Below, piece by piece: positions 36,071 to 50,600 of a stretch of 64,000 nt of DNA. The stretch lies in the NCBI GenBank assembly GCA_036571765.1, contig BROE01000001.1, positions 3,827,137 through 3,891,136 of the forward strand, given 5' to 3'. How positions within the stretch are numbered: the stretch's first letter is position 1; each line of letters opens with the position of its first letter. Under the pieces are notes generated by a model. It saw only the letters and a program-made list of their open reading frames with translations, had not been told where the DNA came from and made no database searches. The DNA is from Plecoglossus altivelis. Its lineage: Eukaryota; Chordata; Actinopteri; Osmeriformes; Plecoglossidae. Both the position numbers and the translations under genes were made by a program.

Positions 36071-39000
36071 ATACTTCCACAGACAGACGTCTTGTTTCTT
36101 TTTCCTTTTACATGTGTTTTTTCAATGTTTCGCTGCGCACAGGCAAAAGTCACCAGCCTCAGTCAATGTTTTAGTTTTTTACTCAGTTGACCAGATATTT
36201 CTGTGTAGGAGAAATCCTTCCAGCCTTCAAATAGGTCCAAATCCTTCCTAATGAGTCAAAGCATTGTCAAACCACATGATAAGCTCTCATCGGAAGGTTT
36301 TATTCTTCTGTAGAATTTCAATTTGATACTACAGTGTAGATCAATAGTGGCAACACCAAAAAATACACTTCTGTGTGACTTTGGTGTAAAGAATACTTGA
36401 TCCAGCACTAATACATTTGTATGAATCTTGCTTTGTGCTAGAGGGCATTGTCAAGTCAACTAACAACAGGCTTCTTTTCGTGGGTTTACGACTAGAGCCT
36501 TTAGTTCTACTGGTGAATAAATAATAAAGCGTAAAATGTCATTCAAGACCCTTCTAGGCTCCAAACATTATTGCAACAAATTGGGGAAGGCACTCTTTTG
36601 TTTTGACTTGATAATGTCAAATGTAAAAAGCGAGTGCCAAACATAAATGTTGAGTTGAGTTTGGAAAGCCTTCCCAGAAAAGTGAAGAAGTAAAGTTGGA
36701 ACGGTATTAATGAATGAGTTCACGCAAAGGGGCCACATACTATCGATCGCACAGTGTATGTGGAATATGTCACAAGGCTTCGCAATAAACGTCTGTTTCC
36801 TCAGCTGAACCAGCCATGAACCACGAGCTTCATTACTGTTTGTTGCTAGACAGATGAAAGCTCAACATCACTGCTAGATAGTGATCATCCCAACAGTGCT
36901 GTTTGATCATTGAAATGAACTGGAATTCATCAATGAAAAAACTGCATTCAACCCAAATCACCAAATGAATCTCAAGCAAATGTCTATTCTTAAAAGCAAC
37001 GATAATAATCAGAGTTGTGATATCTTGTTTTAATGCATTGCACTAAATGGATTGATTAGAAGCATCAAAAGGAAGCGCACATAGGTTAACACAACCCTGA
37101 CCAAAGTTGCTTTTCGGTGTACCGTACAGTACATCATCTTATTTCCCTCTGTATTGCCTCATGTCATTTGCAATGTGTCTTTAAGAGAATCTTTGATTGT
37201 GTCTAGCCTCTATGTCCCCTGAGAATTCAGCCCAAAGCTTCAAAACATCCCCAAACCATCCAGCAAAATGTTCCCTTAATCATCTACTTGTAGTATGTCT
37301 GCCATCAAATGAGTTATTAAGTTCTGAGTTATTAAGTCTGCAGCCAGGCATAACATTTACACTGCTTATCGGGGTCCCTTGGTAAATTCAGCTGACAACT
37401 TCAGACATTTTGTGTTATTAGTATATCACATTCTAAACAAACAATTAGTTATCCTCATTTCATCAGCTCTACGGGACACTGCAGGGTCTGGCAGCAGTAG
37501 CCTTTGGGAACCATTTTACATGAGTTTCAGCGTTCCCCCACCACATAAATCAAACCAAAGCTGACTCGCACATAAACAGGATGTCTGGAGACCGTTTTAC
37601 GATTAAGGGTGTAGAAATTTGCTGGAAAGGCTGTTGGAATCAGCGCTTTTGGTCTTTGGAGACTTGCGAGGTGGGCAGGAGCTGCCATAGCTGGAGGAGC
37701 TGCAATCTCACAGCCATGAACACTGGAGCCAATTACAAGGAGAGGAGGAGCACGTCTCAGAACCACCCACAACTTTTGATTGGCTACAGTAATGACCTGA
37801 AATCAAAAGCCATTCGTATCTTCAAACGATCAACGTCACATTTTGAGTTTCGAAATATCCAGCTTGTAATATTGTTTATTTCAGTTCATGGTAGAAGAAC
37901 TGATCAAATGTTAATCATCACAAATGATTATGATAAACAAAAAAACATCGGCAGGTTAAAGTGAGCCATTCGAAAAGGTTGTGAATTTTTGCCGTCGTTT
38001 CGAATACCTGAAAGTTGTCTCTTTAATTACCTGGGAATTCAGGCGGGCAGTTCAGTTGTCTGGAAGGTGTTGTTTGATGTGCGTAAGTGGGTCGAAACGA
38101 ATCCAGTCTGTTTAGAGTTCACTGCTTTTTTACCGAGAGAGGCCACTGAGCTTTTACATCAGCAAACTTTAGTAGTGCAGGGTGGATACAAAACATGCGC
38201 TCACCGCGCTGGAGTCCGACTGCATGGAAAACGTCAAGCCGTGAGCCGGAAATGCTCACCCCACAACTCCCAACACATTGTGATTTTCAACTGCAGCTGA
38301 CCCGATTCAGGTCTAACACATGTCGGAGGCTACGCTGTGACTGTGGAAGACTGTGTGTGTTCTCCACATTCTGATCTCAATAACAGGCCTGCAGGAAAAG
38401 GAGCTTGCTGAGGTAGAACTCTTGACTATTCTGTTAGCTGTCTACTGCGCACCACCTTATTCAAACCACAAAAGACACACTTTCTCTGTCCTAAATGACA
38501 ACATGATACACATATCGTACACACTTTAGCCTGCTCCCTATTAAGCAAGTTCCACTGTTGCTACGAAGGCTTGCCATAAATAATTGCTGGCCCCCATTTT
38601 AATTCCAGCCTTGCTGGCAAGCCTTGTCATGAGTGATTCCCAAGTCAAATTTCATACTATAAGACTCGCGATATGCGATAAAAAGGCAGGAAATTGGAGC
38701 GCATCCTTTGAAAGTGAAACGTCTCTTAGCTCCCCAGAGGTTGACGTGTCTGTGGTGTAAGCATGCACAGTTTGCAGATGATGATGATGAAAGAGCCGTT
38801 CAAGTCTGGCTGGAGATGAAAGACATGTCTTTGCTCTTCTCCAGGCTCATTATTCTCAATTCAGGTGTCTTCCACCCAGTCTTCACCACCCTCCCCATCT
38901 CGTTCCCCTCTCCTCTGTCCACCTCCCCCCTCCTCTGTCAGTTCTCTCTACCCGGCTAAACGAAGTCATCTCCATTTAGAGAGGTCCATTAATTGGATCA

Positions 39001-39589
39001 CAGTAATGCTCAAATGACTTTGATGGGAAAATTGAGACAAATGTACTGGATCTTTCAGAACTTGTGAAAGAAAGTCAGTGTTGTTTTCATCCCAGGCTAA
39101 TTTACGTTCTCGTGACAACATTCATTATCAGCAGAAGGTGGAATGCATAAGCCTCCCCCACTAACTTTAATTACGTAGTGGACTGAAACAAGGCTACATC
39201 TGCTCCCACGATGAGGACTCAGTTTCACTCCAATATTTCAAGTGTTTACTGTGCGTGGTCAGTAGGAGTGTAAAATTGTTTGTCTGCATGGTTTGCTGTG
39301 AGCAAATTGTTTGGGCGAACATTTTAAAGCAATTTGCAAAGCATTTCCTCACGTCGGACTAAAAAAGCATTATGTATAAGTGGACGAATGGACAAGCAAA
39401 GATTAAACACAAGTTCAAGATGGCAGTCATAGTCAGCCCGTGTTGACGCGTGTTTCGTTTGAAGGGGTCATGAAGTCATAGTGACAGACAACCGGGTTGA
39501 TACCTCGATCTCCCCTGTCCTGTATCTGTCAGTGGCTACCCTGGTCACATGACACCTCTGGCTCTTCCACGCGCAGATGAACGGGTAAG

Positions 39590-39715
39590 AGAGAACAAGG
39601 AGGATTTGGGTGCACGGAAGAGGATGAAAGTGGACAGGAGGATGAAGGAGCGAGCAGAGAGGATGGGGGGAGGAGAGGGAGGGGAGGTGGAGGGGAGGTA
39701 GAGGGGAGACAGGTT
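39590..39715. repeat. GA-rich low-complexity tract
   Basis: Purine-rich stretch with gaggatga- and ggggaggt-type units. Confidence 0.7.
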
Positions 39716-42700
39716 TTGATGAAAACCCAACAACTGCAGACTCTATTTCATGGACTATAAAGCATCAAAGACATGCAGTGACACTCACAAGCCAGGCATA
39801 AGACGCAGCGCCCATTACACCTTTAACTAACCTTAATATAATCACAATTCTCCTCAGTCATTCCCCTAAGTTATCTTCAACTCATAGATACTCGAATGTC
39901 GGAGTCGACGTTGTTTCTTGCGAAACTATAAATGGCAGCGACATGCAGGCCCCTGCCAAATCTTCAGTGGTACTGACCATGGTATTAAGTCCAGATTCAG
40001 ATGCAGTCTGTGTTCAGGACACCAGAAAAGCAGTTTTCTGCCGGCTCCATGTGACAGAGAGAGAGAAGTGTTCTGTCAGCCTGGCAGTGCCACCGTCCCC
40101 TGCCCTTGTTTGTCCTCAACGACCCATCATCGTCAAAACACAATGCCCCGGCAAGTAGCAGGTACATGCATTTACATCAGTGATTTCACCACCACCATAA
40201 ACCTACCCGGAGTTATCATCTCTCTCCGCCCTCAGAGACACATTTCATGACTGACATTTTAAGCAGCTCTGCAAGTAATTGGTTCCCATTTGTGCTTGTG
40301 GTCCAGGAGCAGTGTTTCCATATGCTAATGCTGCAACTAAAAGCAAGTGAATTACTCCTGCTGGATGAACTCTATGCTTTATTATAGCAGAGACATATGC
40401 GTAAGATCAGCAGGTAGCAGGTAAAGAGTTGATGATATCGCAAATCTCATCCCCAAACTTTCAGCATCATGTGTAGGGTGAGAAAACAGGCAAAACTTTG
40501 TGTCAGATAATGCAAGGGATTGATTCTGTATGTCTGTGCCACCTTAGGATATACAGCATTATGCCCATTTCTTAGGCCTAAAACTGTTTTAGGCCCTTCA
40601 GAAGACATAATCGCTGGTATACTGTGACTAAAACGTCCACATAGGGTGGAATATTAATCCTAGTAACCATTGTGAAAAGAAAATTAAGCACATTAAGCAA
40701 ATGTGCTTGAATGACTGGTCGCGTAACTCTATGACCAGAATATCTCATTGAAGGTTATGGGTTCCTAGCAACCACTACTTGTGAATGACTAGCATGTGGT
40801 CAAAGGACGTGCATTTAATTCCGACCTGAAATGTAATCGATGTTGAAGCCAAGTGTGCGGAAGCATGAATTCCTTTACTCTTTTAATACATTTGCGCACA
40901 GTATGTTTGTAATCACTGCCTTATCAAAGCTGGAATCAAAACAATAATTAGGAGATGGTTTTTTACACCAGACTGGCTGCTCAATTAGGCATGACTGAAC
41001 ATAGAAAATGTGGTATGTTGTTATGCCGACAGCGTTGCTTAGATACTGCTTGCCATTGCATTGGCAATTGTGTTTTATCATACAGACGTTAAACATTTGG
41101 GAAAATAGAAGTAATTGGCAAATGCATGATATAATGATTATCACAAAAATCTCAATTTTGATCTTGAAGAGAATGTTGTTTTGCACAATGCCAAGCCTAA
41201 CGCTTGTTGCTAAATGTCATGCAAAATAATAATTATTCCTATTTCTTTTCCCAAGGAAGGATGTGATAGAAACAACTTTTTCATCGACTTTCTATTTACT
41301 GCTGTCACATTTAATGGATCCCTCAGCAAATTCGAAATCCTTCTCCAGAGGTTAGAAAACGGAGCCGAAACACCTTCAAGTGCTCTTCAAGTCTCCATTT
41401 TGAAGATTACTCTTGTTATGTCATTTCCAGAAAAGGTCTCTTGCATCAAAATACATGACTCAGAGCTCCTTTCCTCCTATAGCAGGAAGTCTAGTTCCAA
41501 ATGCAGGTCCCAACCACTCTGTTTCCTCCACAGACTCCTGATGGACGGCAGAATGTTTTACCCTGTTTAGTACAACTCTACTCTGTTCTCCTCTGCCCTT
41601 CGCTTTTCTACTCAACACGACTGTCTCTTCAATGTCAAACCATGCCAGGCTGCTTTGCATTGTCTCGCCCAAAGAATTTCAGCGCTCAGTCTGACCCTGT
41701 GTCGTTCTGTGCATGGTGACATTAAAAGAGCTACCACAGAGATACGCTGCCTATCATATTTATACTATGATTGCAATTTAGCCGAACTCTTTCATTTTTT
41801 ACATTTGTAAATTATAAATGAGCTTCTGCAATGGAGATTTTGCCATTTCTGAATTCCCAGTGGAACATATAGGGGTCTAAAAGTGGTCAACGAGAGCACA
41901 GTTTCTGTTTACTCCCACAAGCGACTGCAAACAGCTAACAGGAATAGTGGCCTCAGATGTTGATCATAAACGTGAAGCATTTGTTCAGAAGTTTTCGAAA
42001 CGCGCTTCGCTTTTCACCTCTCCGTGCATCAGGATTGCAATCATAGGTAATGGATGTGCCAAGATAATGTAATTCCAGCAGATTTATGACAATCAAACAA
42101 AAGACTGGCTTGGAGATTGAGCCATTTGGCAGACAGGGGGGATGGAGAGACATTACCATTGCCTCCACTGTAGCCTGTATTTCCACCTCTCATTTCAAGA
42201 GGGAATACTTGTCCCCTCAGACAGGTGCCCTTATAGCCATCATCTATCGTCATTAGCCTTCAATCACAGCCCTATCTTCTCAATCGAGGATAGGGCTCTT
42301 CAGATCAAAGGCACTTGGCCAAGATTTAGTTACGTTTTTCTTGTGGATTAAGACTTGATTGTTCAAATGTTTGTCATCTCTGGCGGTCAAATTAAGTCTG
42401 TATTTCAGTTCGGCTCCATTTCCGGGAGACAATTTTGGTTTCTGTAAAAGACCAGTGGAATTATGTAATGAACATAATTTTAATGAGCCATATGCTGACA
42501 ATATTACAGATGTATCTGAAAAACAAAAAAATATCTATCTCCTATAGATATGTGGTCTACAAAACAAATTCTGTATTGTACAGATGCTACCCAATAGCTG
42601 TCCAATTTAAATTTTGCTGTAATCAGTTCCATCCAAATGTATGCGATCATTTCAGTGGCGATGCTACCGTACATATTTGTGAAGGCAGAGACCTTGCTAT

Positions 42701-44439
42701 ATAACCTACAAGCAGCTCATTTATCCAATACCCCACAAATCTTTACATGGTTTGTTTACTAAGAATATTTTAAGCCCAAAGCCAAACACAACGGATGTGC
42801 AGTGAATACTGACTAGTTGTTTTTATCCAAACAGGTATTTTTGACAGAGACTTGACAAGTTCCTCTTTGCCCTTAAACACGATGACACATTTTTTTTTTC
42901 TCATCATGGTATACTTCCCACACACATCTTATCAAAAACAGAGTTCTGTTAGAATTTGATGATCATTTAGATTTGTACCTTTGAACCCAGTAAGCAGGCG
43001 TTTTCAGGGAATTGTTTGTGGTGTGGTTGAACGTTTATTTCACTTGTTATATTTGTCATGCTTTGGAGATGGCGTATTTTGCTATCTCAAAATGGAACTG
43101 TGCTGGCATCTACTGGTAAAGGATTTTCCCTGCATCATCCAGGCTGGTAGAGTGAGTATGTAACAGCAAATGAGATAAGATCTCTGGTAAAAACATAATG
43201 TTAGCAATGAATCAACTGACTGTGAGATGCATCCTGTATCAAACGGTTTGAAAGACAATCACAGCTTGTGATCGTCTGACTACAACAGGTTTGTTCAACT
43301 CAAAGCAAGTAGGTTTGATGTCAGGGTGAACATGTGTATGTGATTCACATGTCAAAATGCAAATACAGTCCAATCAGAGGCACAAAGCTGCTTGATATCA
43401 CCAATCAATCACAACCAGCAAGTCATGTCAATAGATATAATGCCCAATGACTAAGCAACTAAATATAGGATGGTTTAGGTCCCATTGCACATCCCTGGAG
43501 ACTAAAGGAAACAAGCCAGTAATTTTCCACTGATGCTGCCAAGCTGAAGGTGGTAAATAATTAGATAAAGCCATTCTTATGAAGAGTTGTGTGCTGTCCA
43601 AGGTGGCATGGCAACCAGGGAATCCCCCTGCCTTATCCTGCAGACACAGGCAATGTGTCGATAGGATGCCTTTTGTCCTGGGTCCTGATAACCCCCTCGC
43701 ACTGCTGCCAGACGAGTCTGGCAGGGAGAGGACCCTCCTGTTTCTCGACATTTACAAATGGTCATCTTCCTATGCTATACCTCTCTTTATCTTTCCACAG
43801 GAAATATACCCAGTGATTTCCGTGGTTTCGCTGATTGAGAACTGATTGGTTCCCGGAGGGGAGCTGGAGTTAGAGGGCATGACACTGGCATAGTTTCCTT
43901 ATCGATATACCCTTTGCACACTCAGAAGACTCGTGTGGTTGTTTTTCATAAATTCTCCTCACGCTTTAAATGTATTACAGTGTCTCAGCTGTGGATGTGC
44001 TGTACGACCGGGTCCCATAGGACACAGTCTTTAAGACTGCTAGTGCATGTTGAAAAATGAGTATGCTAATGCATATTGAGTTCTGGATGAAATATTGATT
44101 GTAGTTAACCCACTGCATGCCTCTGATAATGTTGCTGTGTTCATCCGCCATATCAGACTGGTGACATAAGCCTGAGAGTTTTGCAAATAATCTTTCAGTA
44201 GAACTGCGTTGGAAGCCTATGTCAGCTTTTAATCAGCAAAGACATGCCCTGTATTCTGAGGGGTCCAACAGCTATTTGCGGACCCTAAACTGAACAAGAT
44301 ACATCATTGTACAGGGTACAGGTAGAGTTAGTTGAAAGTGAGTCTAGTCTACAGTTTTGAGAGTATCGGTTAACCCATGAGGGGCTCTTTAGAATGAGGT
44401 GTTGTCTGAGAAACCTGATAACCTTAAGGGCCATTGTGT

Positions 44440-44513
44440 GTTTAGTCACTGCAGACCAGTGTGGAGACTGCCAAAGGTTTAGTCACTGCAGACCAGTGTG
44501 GAGTCTGCCAAAT
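44440..44513. repeat. 37-bp tandem duplication
   Basis: Copies 44440-44476 and 44477-44513 (starting gtttagtcactgcagacc) are directly adjacent and differ at two positions. This points to a recent local duplication. Confidence 0.93.
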
Positions 44514-45094
44514 GTTTCTGCCTTTCGCAATGGAGAGATTGCTGTTGTGGGCGGCCATGTATTACTATTGTGTTCAATTACTATAAGGCATTCTAATTGA
44601 CCCCGAAGCAACACTCCCACACGTTGGCAACAGGCACACAAGGGATGAGACAACTCAGAAAGGTTTACAGCTGAGTCATCGTCGCTTCAAGCAGTCTGAC
44701 TTGCAGCCCATGCATAGGTTGGTAGTCCCGCAGCTCTGATAGTGTGTAGGTTACTCAAATGACTGGTCAGAGGAAGAGGAAGCGAGGTCATTAACTCCCT
44801 AGGGTAAATGGTTGACGGTCACTGAGTTGTTGTTTTTTCAGTGACACAGCTTTGTCTGTCAAGAGGGTATGTAAAGGTCATGAGAAACATGTGAAACATC
44901 CAAATATCCGAATTCAATGTGTTCCTTAGGGGGAAAGGCGTACTGGCGGCGTAGGCCGTGTGGCGGGGGTGAGTGAGTAGTGTGGCGACTGGGTGGACAA
45001 GTGCCGTGTGAATAGGAGGCTACGATCCTCATGTAGTATCTTCTAGTATTTAATTGGTGTCGCTAGTCCATAGGTATGGGAAATAGTGAGGTAA

Positions 45095-45670
45095 TCCGAA
45101 GATGCTTCTTTGCGCAGCGAATGCAGGTGCCGCCCGTATAACGTTCACCGGAATCAATTCAAAGAACCTGGACGTTCCCCATCACTTTTCTTCCGGTGGC
45201 TCCAACCTGTCCGTGACCGACCTCACCTGCCTTCGCTCCCACTCGCAGCACGTGACTGCGCGCGCTGCCAGCGATTCCCATCGTGGAGGATCCACTCTCC
45301 AGCACACTACCCCGTCACCCATAACCTTCCTGGCACCTTGGCTCCCACTCCGTGCTTATCACGTGTGACTGTGCGGAACTGGGATTCGGAAGAGCCAAGA
45401 TGTAGAGGCTGCGAGACCAGTGAGCCACTGACAGGATACAGACAGAAGAGGTCAAAGCGTGCCTCGCTGCAGGGGAGGGGGGGGCACAGCTTGCCGGGGG
45501 GGGGGGCAACAGCTGCGAGGTGTGCTTTTGCAACCCGACACAAAGAGAGCGGGGAGAGTGTGTCTAGGTGGACTCTGTGACCGTTGTGACACTGTCAAGT
45601 TGTTTTCCAGCCCCCTCCGCCCCCCCCCGTCCCTGTGGCAGCCCCCCCGGACTGCGATCTCGCTCGCCCT
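45095..45670. promoter_or_regulatory. Isolated CpG-rich block (possible CpG island)
   Basis: A sharply GC-rich island inside AT-rich intergenic DNA. By eye it holds more than 30 CpG dinucleotides in under 600 bp, plus CACGTG at about 45249, G-runs (45475-45507) and C-runs. No TATA box and no recognised coding exon accompany it; its open frames match nothing I know. It could be a promoter of an unannotated transcript, a distal element, or a GC-rich repeat. Confidence 0.4.
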
Positions 45671-46969
45671 AGTTACTTACAAGACAGCCACTTAATGGAA
45701 TGAGAAAGGGTGCATTAACAGAATATTGAAGTTAATCACTTCCCATGAAAGAGATTCTCCGCGCTGACGACGAATGTTTGGCAATGTACCCAATTAGGCC
45801 TGTATACAAGCATCCTGCTGTGGTCTGACCGCGATACCACCTTCTGTTACTTGTGCGAGCAACTGAAAACTTAGTGACCCCTCCAGAGCATCCTTTGAAA
45901 AGTATGACCATTGTACATTAGCTCAATGTTTGCACATTAAGAACTGTTAATTCAGACGCTGTGCCATAGCCGTTCTGAGAAAAATGTTTTCCACTAAGAT
46001 AGATTTACCTCATGACTACACTGACTAATCTTCCATGGGTGGGCAAAGGAAACTGTTTGAGACCACATGAAGGGTGTGTCATTAAGCCAAAGGGTGGCTT
46101 CTTTGAAATAATGTAATACATGAATACGTTTTCATGGGTTTGACACTATTTTTGGCCACCACTGACTACAACCGATTCCACATGTCATTTACTAGTTGTG
46201 GAGGCTGTTTGAGATGGGTCTCTGTAGACACTGGACAGATAAATGTTCTCAGAAGTTTGTACTTCGAAGCTCTTTGTGTGTCCTTAACATTGTTGCTATT
46301 GGGCTTATCTAATGACAAGACAAGTGTTACATGAAATGTGATTGAACTTGTGCGAAAGACAACAAAATAACAAAAACATCAGTTAGGGTTTAAAGTGCGG
46401 TGACTTTTGGTATGCAATTGTTTCTGAAATGATACGTTCAGAAATATTCCACTTAAGAACAACTGAGAGTGTATATAACAGACTTCTGGAGCCTTTTTTT
46501 TCTTTACTCATATTTTCAAGCATTGAAGTCTACTAGACTAATTGTATTTGCTATCCCCTGGGGCTCTGGCGTTCAAGACTATTTCAAACTGGAGCCAATT
46601 GTACTGTTAGAGAGGCCAATTACATGAAATATAATCATCATCGTTGTCATCATGTAGTTTTCAACACTGCATTACAGGTATTAACAGGCAAAACACCATA
46701 TTTATAACTATTCAGACTCTCCATAACTACATTTAGGGGGGACCACAAGAGGGTCCAAGCTTGTTGTGACAGGGACACTGGCCCCCCTGCCCCCCCACCC
46801 CTCCCAGAACCTCTCATCTCATATATAACTTAACATTAACTTAGCATGAAAATAAAATAGCATAAAATAAATAGCATGCTCTGGTAAAATGTCCACAACA
46901 TGATATTTTTATTTGAAAACGCAGAAACACCCTGAGAACGTCCAGGTACGTCTGAACTTTCAACTTTCA

Positions 46970-47010
46970 ACAGTGCTGTGCCTTGATTAACCACAGTGCT
47001 GTGCCTTGAT
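46970..47010. repeat. 18-bp direct repeat
   Basis: The 18-mer acagtgctgtgccttgat occurs at 46970-46987 and again at 46993-47010, separated by 5 bp. Confidence 0.9.
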
Positions 47011-47644
47011 GCATCCTAAAATAATTGTGGTCCAGATGTGAGGTATTAAATATAGTCCTCTGATCCCAAATCAGGATGTTCTCACTGCAAAAGGAGTCAT
47101 TTCATAATAAGGGGAAAAACAGAGGAGGGCATTCATTTTGCAACAGCCCATCTGCTTCAAGTACGAGGCCTGATAGCATCTGGTACACTGGGAACAACAG
47201 GTGTATTCAGAGACTGGATCCTCCTGACCACCTGACTGCACAGATTACACAGAACCATGTGTCTCCGAGCCTGGAGCCGGCTTGTATAACACAGTCAACA
47301 TGGATTGGTAGTCCAGACCAAACTTTTACTGAAGGCGCCACTGAACGTTTGACATTTGAGCCCCAGTAGGAAGCATCTGCCCTGTAGTTGGTCGCCAGTG
47401 GATCGGATACTTCGTTATGAGGCATGAGGCAGGCCCCTGTCTGTTTATTAGATCTCCCTCCAGATGACTAAACATCACTCCCCCCCCCCATTCCCCCTCA
47501 TCCTCCTGTCTACGACCATATGGCAGGACTAGGGACTGTGGCCAGACATAGAGCCTGGCAATGTATGTCTGGAAAGCGACAACCATTCAGACTCCCTCGC
47601 CGGTCAAGCCTTGAAGCCAAGGGGATTTATTTAATGGATTCGGA

Positions 47645-47698
47645 GTGTGTGTGTGCAGTTCGTGTGTGTGTGTGTGCAGTGTGTGTGTGTGTCCAGTG
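47645..47698. repeat. TG microsatellite
   Basis: TG repeat broken by cagt and cgt steps. Confidence 0.85.
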
Positions 47699-50600
47699 TA
47701 TGACATTTACACATGCATTTAATTGTCATCTCAATTAGAACTTTTTTGTATTTGTCATTGATGCATCTATCCCTGTTTACACAGATGGCCAGTTTTTCAG
47801 TATCTTGGAAATTTTCTTTGGCTGCCTTCCAGTTGGTGGCTAATGGCGCATGCCTAGATGACTTGGGTATTCCCATGCTTATTTCCGGAACTTGGGACTA
47901 GCCTCTGTCCCAAAACCAGCGTATCTTTTGAATGACAGACATGCAGCAAAACAGGAAAAGGGTAAAAGTGGAGAGTCCTGTAACGTCAGAATATCAACAC
48001 AGTGAAAAATAAGGGCCTTTACCGCAAATAATTCCAGTAAATGTTACAACGTTGCCTAAAAAGTTTGTTCGACCCATTCAAAAATCATAGGTTAGGATGT
48101 CTTGACGCTTCGCCATCTTTGGCGTTATGGCCATCATTCTCAGCTGGTGGAGAGAAATGAACGCTCTCTGAGTGGATGTTTTTCTGCGACTAGTTCAATC
48201 CCATGAGAAGCTGGAACAGCAGGTCCTCTGTACAGCCTTAGATATGACTGTCACGTGTACTCTGGGACTCCTGGCCGCGTAGCCAGACAGGGGTAGAGAG
48301 CAGTTTCAGTTTCCTACCACATAAGCACAATTAGCATCTAATGTCATGAGAGTCATGTAGGAGAGCCACTCTCCACCGCTCTGATACTTCTTGAGAACTG
48401 ATTAAACCACACTTGCTTTTATTCAGCTTTCTGGAAGCAGGGCACGCATCTGAGAGCTATCCGTTTAGGAAGAAAGCATGGTGAACCATCCCACAGGCCC
48501 TTGACTATTTCCAGGGTACCTTGAGTGTAGTTCACATGCTCTCCACCATGGGAAATCCCTGGGACCTTCATGAATGCGGGGTCACGCTCACTGTGGCCAC
48601 AGGATGAGGGCTTGTGAGCCAGAGTTCAGGGTTTGAGCTGGATCCTGATGCTCAGACCAAGGCTGAGCTGGCTTTCATTGATGGATGGTTTTCCAAATGC
48701 CGTTTGGAACTTTCCCTTGGTGCCAGATGTGTCACGCATTCGTTTTAGCTTCATCTCTTTCGTGGGGGATTTTCACATCACATCTGGGGCAGAGTCTTGA
48801 GCCTTCATTTCTTATTGGCCATTCAGACACCCTGTTAAGAGTTAACTGCTTATATAAATGACACACTTTTTTCAGTGACAGGCTGAATAGCAAACCTCTG
48901 ATTCTAGTTGGATGAAAAGGTACCTGAACTACCGTACCATTTACTTACTTTTGAATTAAAGCTTTGCTTTAATGCTATAATTCTTAATGGAGACTATTGT
49001 TGATGGAGACAAACATCACAAGAGTGGCCTTGTTTACTGTCTTTCAACTATAACATTTCATCAATAGTTTATGCCTTATTGTTGGGGAATTTAAAAAACT
49101 AAAATAACTACTAAGGAGGTCACTCATTATCATATTGCACATAGAAATAGTCTTGTGATACAGTCTTATGTTATAAAAATAGTCTAAAATAATACAAGAC
49201 ATAGCTAAATATGCACTTACACACAAAATGGCATGGTTCCTTTGACACATTGCTCAAAGGAAACATAGAGTATGTATAAAGTTTGAAGGGTCTGACTGTC
49301 AGGGTCTTGAAAAACATGTTTATGCTCTCAAGATAGCCTTTAAAGAATGGACACCATCTGGCCTGGGGCCGGACCATGTACAAGTCACTCTGTCCCCAAA
49401 AGATTGACCAGGGAGCACAGGGAAACAAGAAACTAGAACTAGAACTGAACAGAGGGAAACAAGGATACTCCTACGTCTGCTTTGTGAACTTTCCCCCTCT
49501 GGACACGGAAGAATCTTCTGCCCAAAGACCTTTATCAAGGCCTCGGTGTTGACTCGCAGACTGGTGTATTATGCAACTACGATCACAGTACCACACATTT
49601 CCGTTGACATCGACGCACACGTTCCACTGTAAAGTAACATTCCATGGTCATTTCACCTCAGTGCCGTGGTGAAACACAGCACTAACAGTCTCCCAGTTTG
49701 TTTATGTTTGAGGTCACCCATCAACACCCTCACTTTATCAGTGTAGGATAACGTGTTGCTGGGAAAAGGCCATTGTTTGGAATGGTCTGGGTAGGAAATT
49801 AATTAAGTCGTCCAACAAGCCGCCATCCTCTTCCTGTTTGTCATACTTCCATACTCCAGTCTAATTTTGGTAATTCAGGCTCTAAGTTTAGAGGTGTCTA
49901 GCATTCCTCAAATAAACAGTCCCCTTTCAATAGACAATGGGTTTCTCGCCCTTGCATAAAATTAGATATTAATAGACATTGGCCATGTTAGCTTTAAATA
50001 TGCACTGACACTTTCCACACAACTTTGCCACTAATACACGCAACAGAGCCAATGACAAAGGTTGTGTTTAAAAATAAAATGACATCACACTTGCAGTTTG
50101 ATCAACATTCCGAATGTCATAGATCGTTTAACAGAGTTGCAGGAGGGTAACGTTGATGCAGGCACCATCAACAGAGCAGGGGAATGTTCCTGCCAAAAAT
50201 AACCTCAGAGATACAAGAAGACATCGATAACCAGTTTTCAGAGCACAATATTTGGTTGAACCATTATTCAATCTGGTATTTAATGTAATTACGGAATATG
50301 ATATGCTTGTATTTCTATATCTTGATTTTTTTGTATATTATGTTAAGATACACTTGATAAATGTGTGTGATATGTGAGGTACAGTTTTTCAAGGTCATTT
50401 TATGATCCAGTTTACATGCAGTGGGATTTATAACCCCCAGACTGTATCCAGGATTGCTTCATGTTGAATTTGTATAGAAGTATGAAAGAAATATGAAGAG
50501 TTTACTAAAATTGTTGCAACAGTTTGACAGTGGACATGAACAAACAAGATTTATCGTAATTTATAATATATGTGATCTTGCATCTAGTTGCTGTTTAGTT

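Noticed and set aside
35944..36153. Repetitive minus-strand peptide (Ser-Ile-Pro-Gln-Tyr-Pro type)
   Set aside because: By-product of the 10-bp minisatellite. The frame opens beyond the array without any gene signal.
45110..45580. 156-aa open frame in the CpG-rich block
   Set aside because: Long frames are expected where GC content is high. No domain or family resemblance, and overlapping frames on both strands are equally long.
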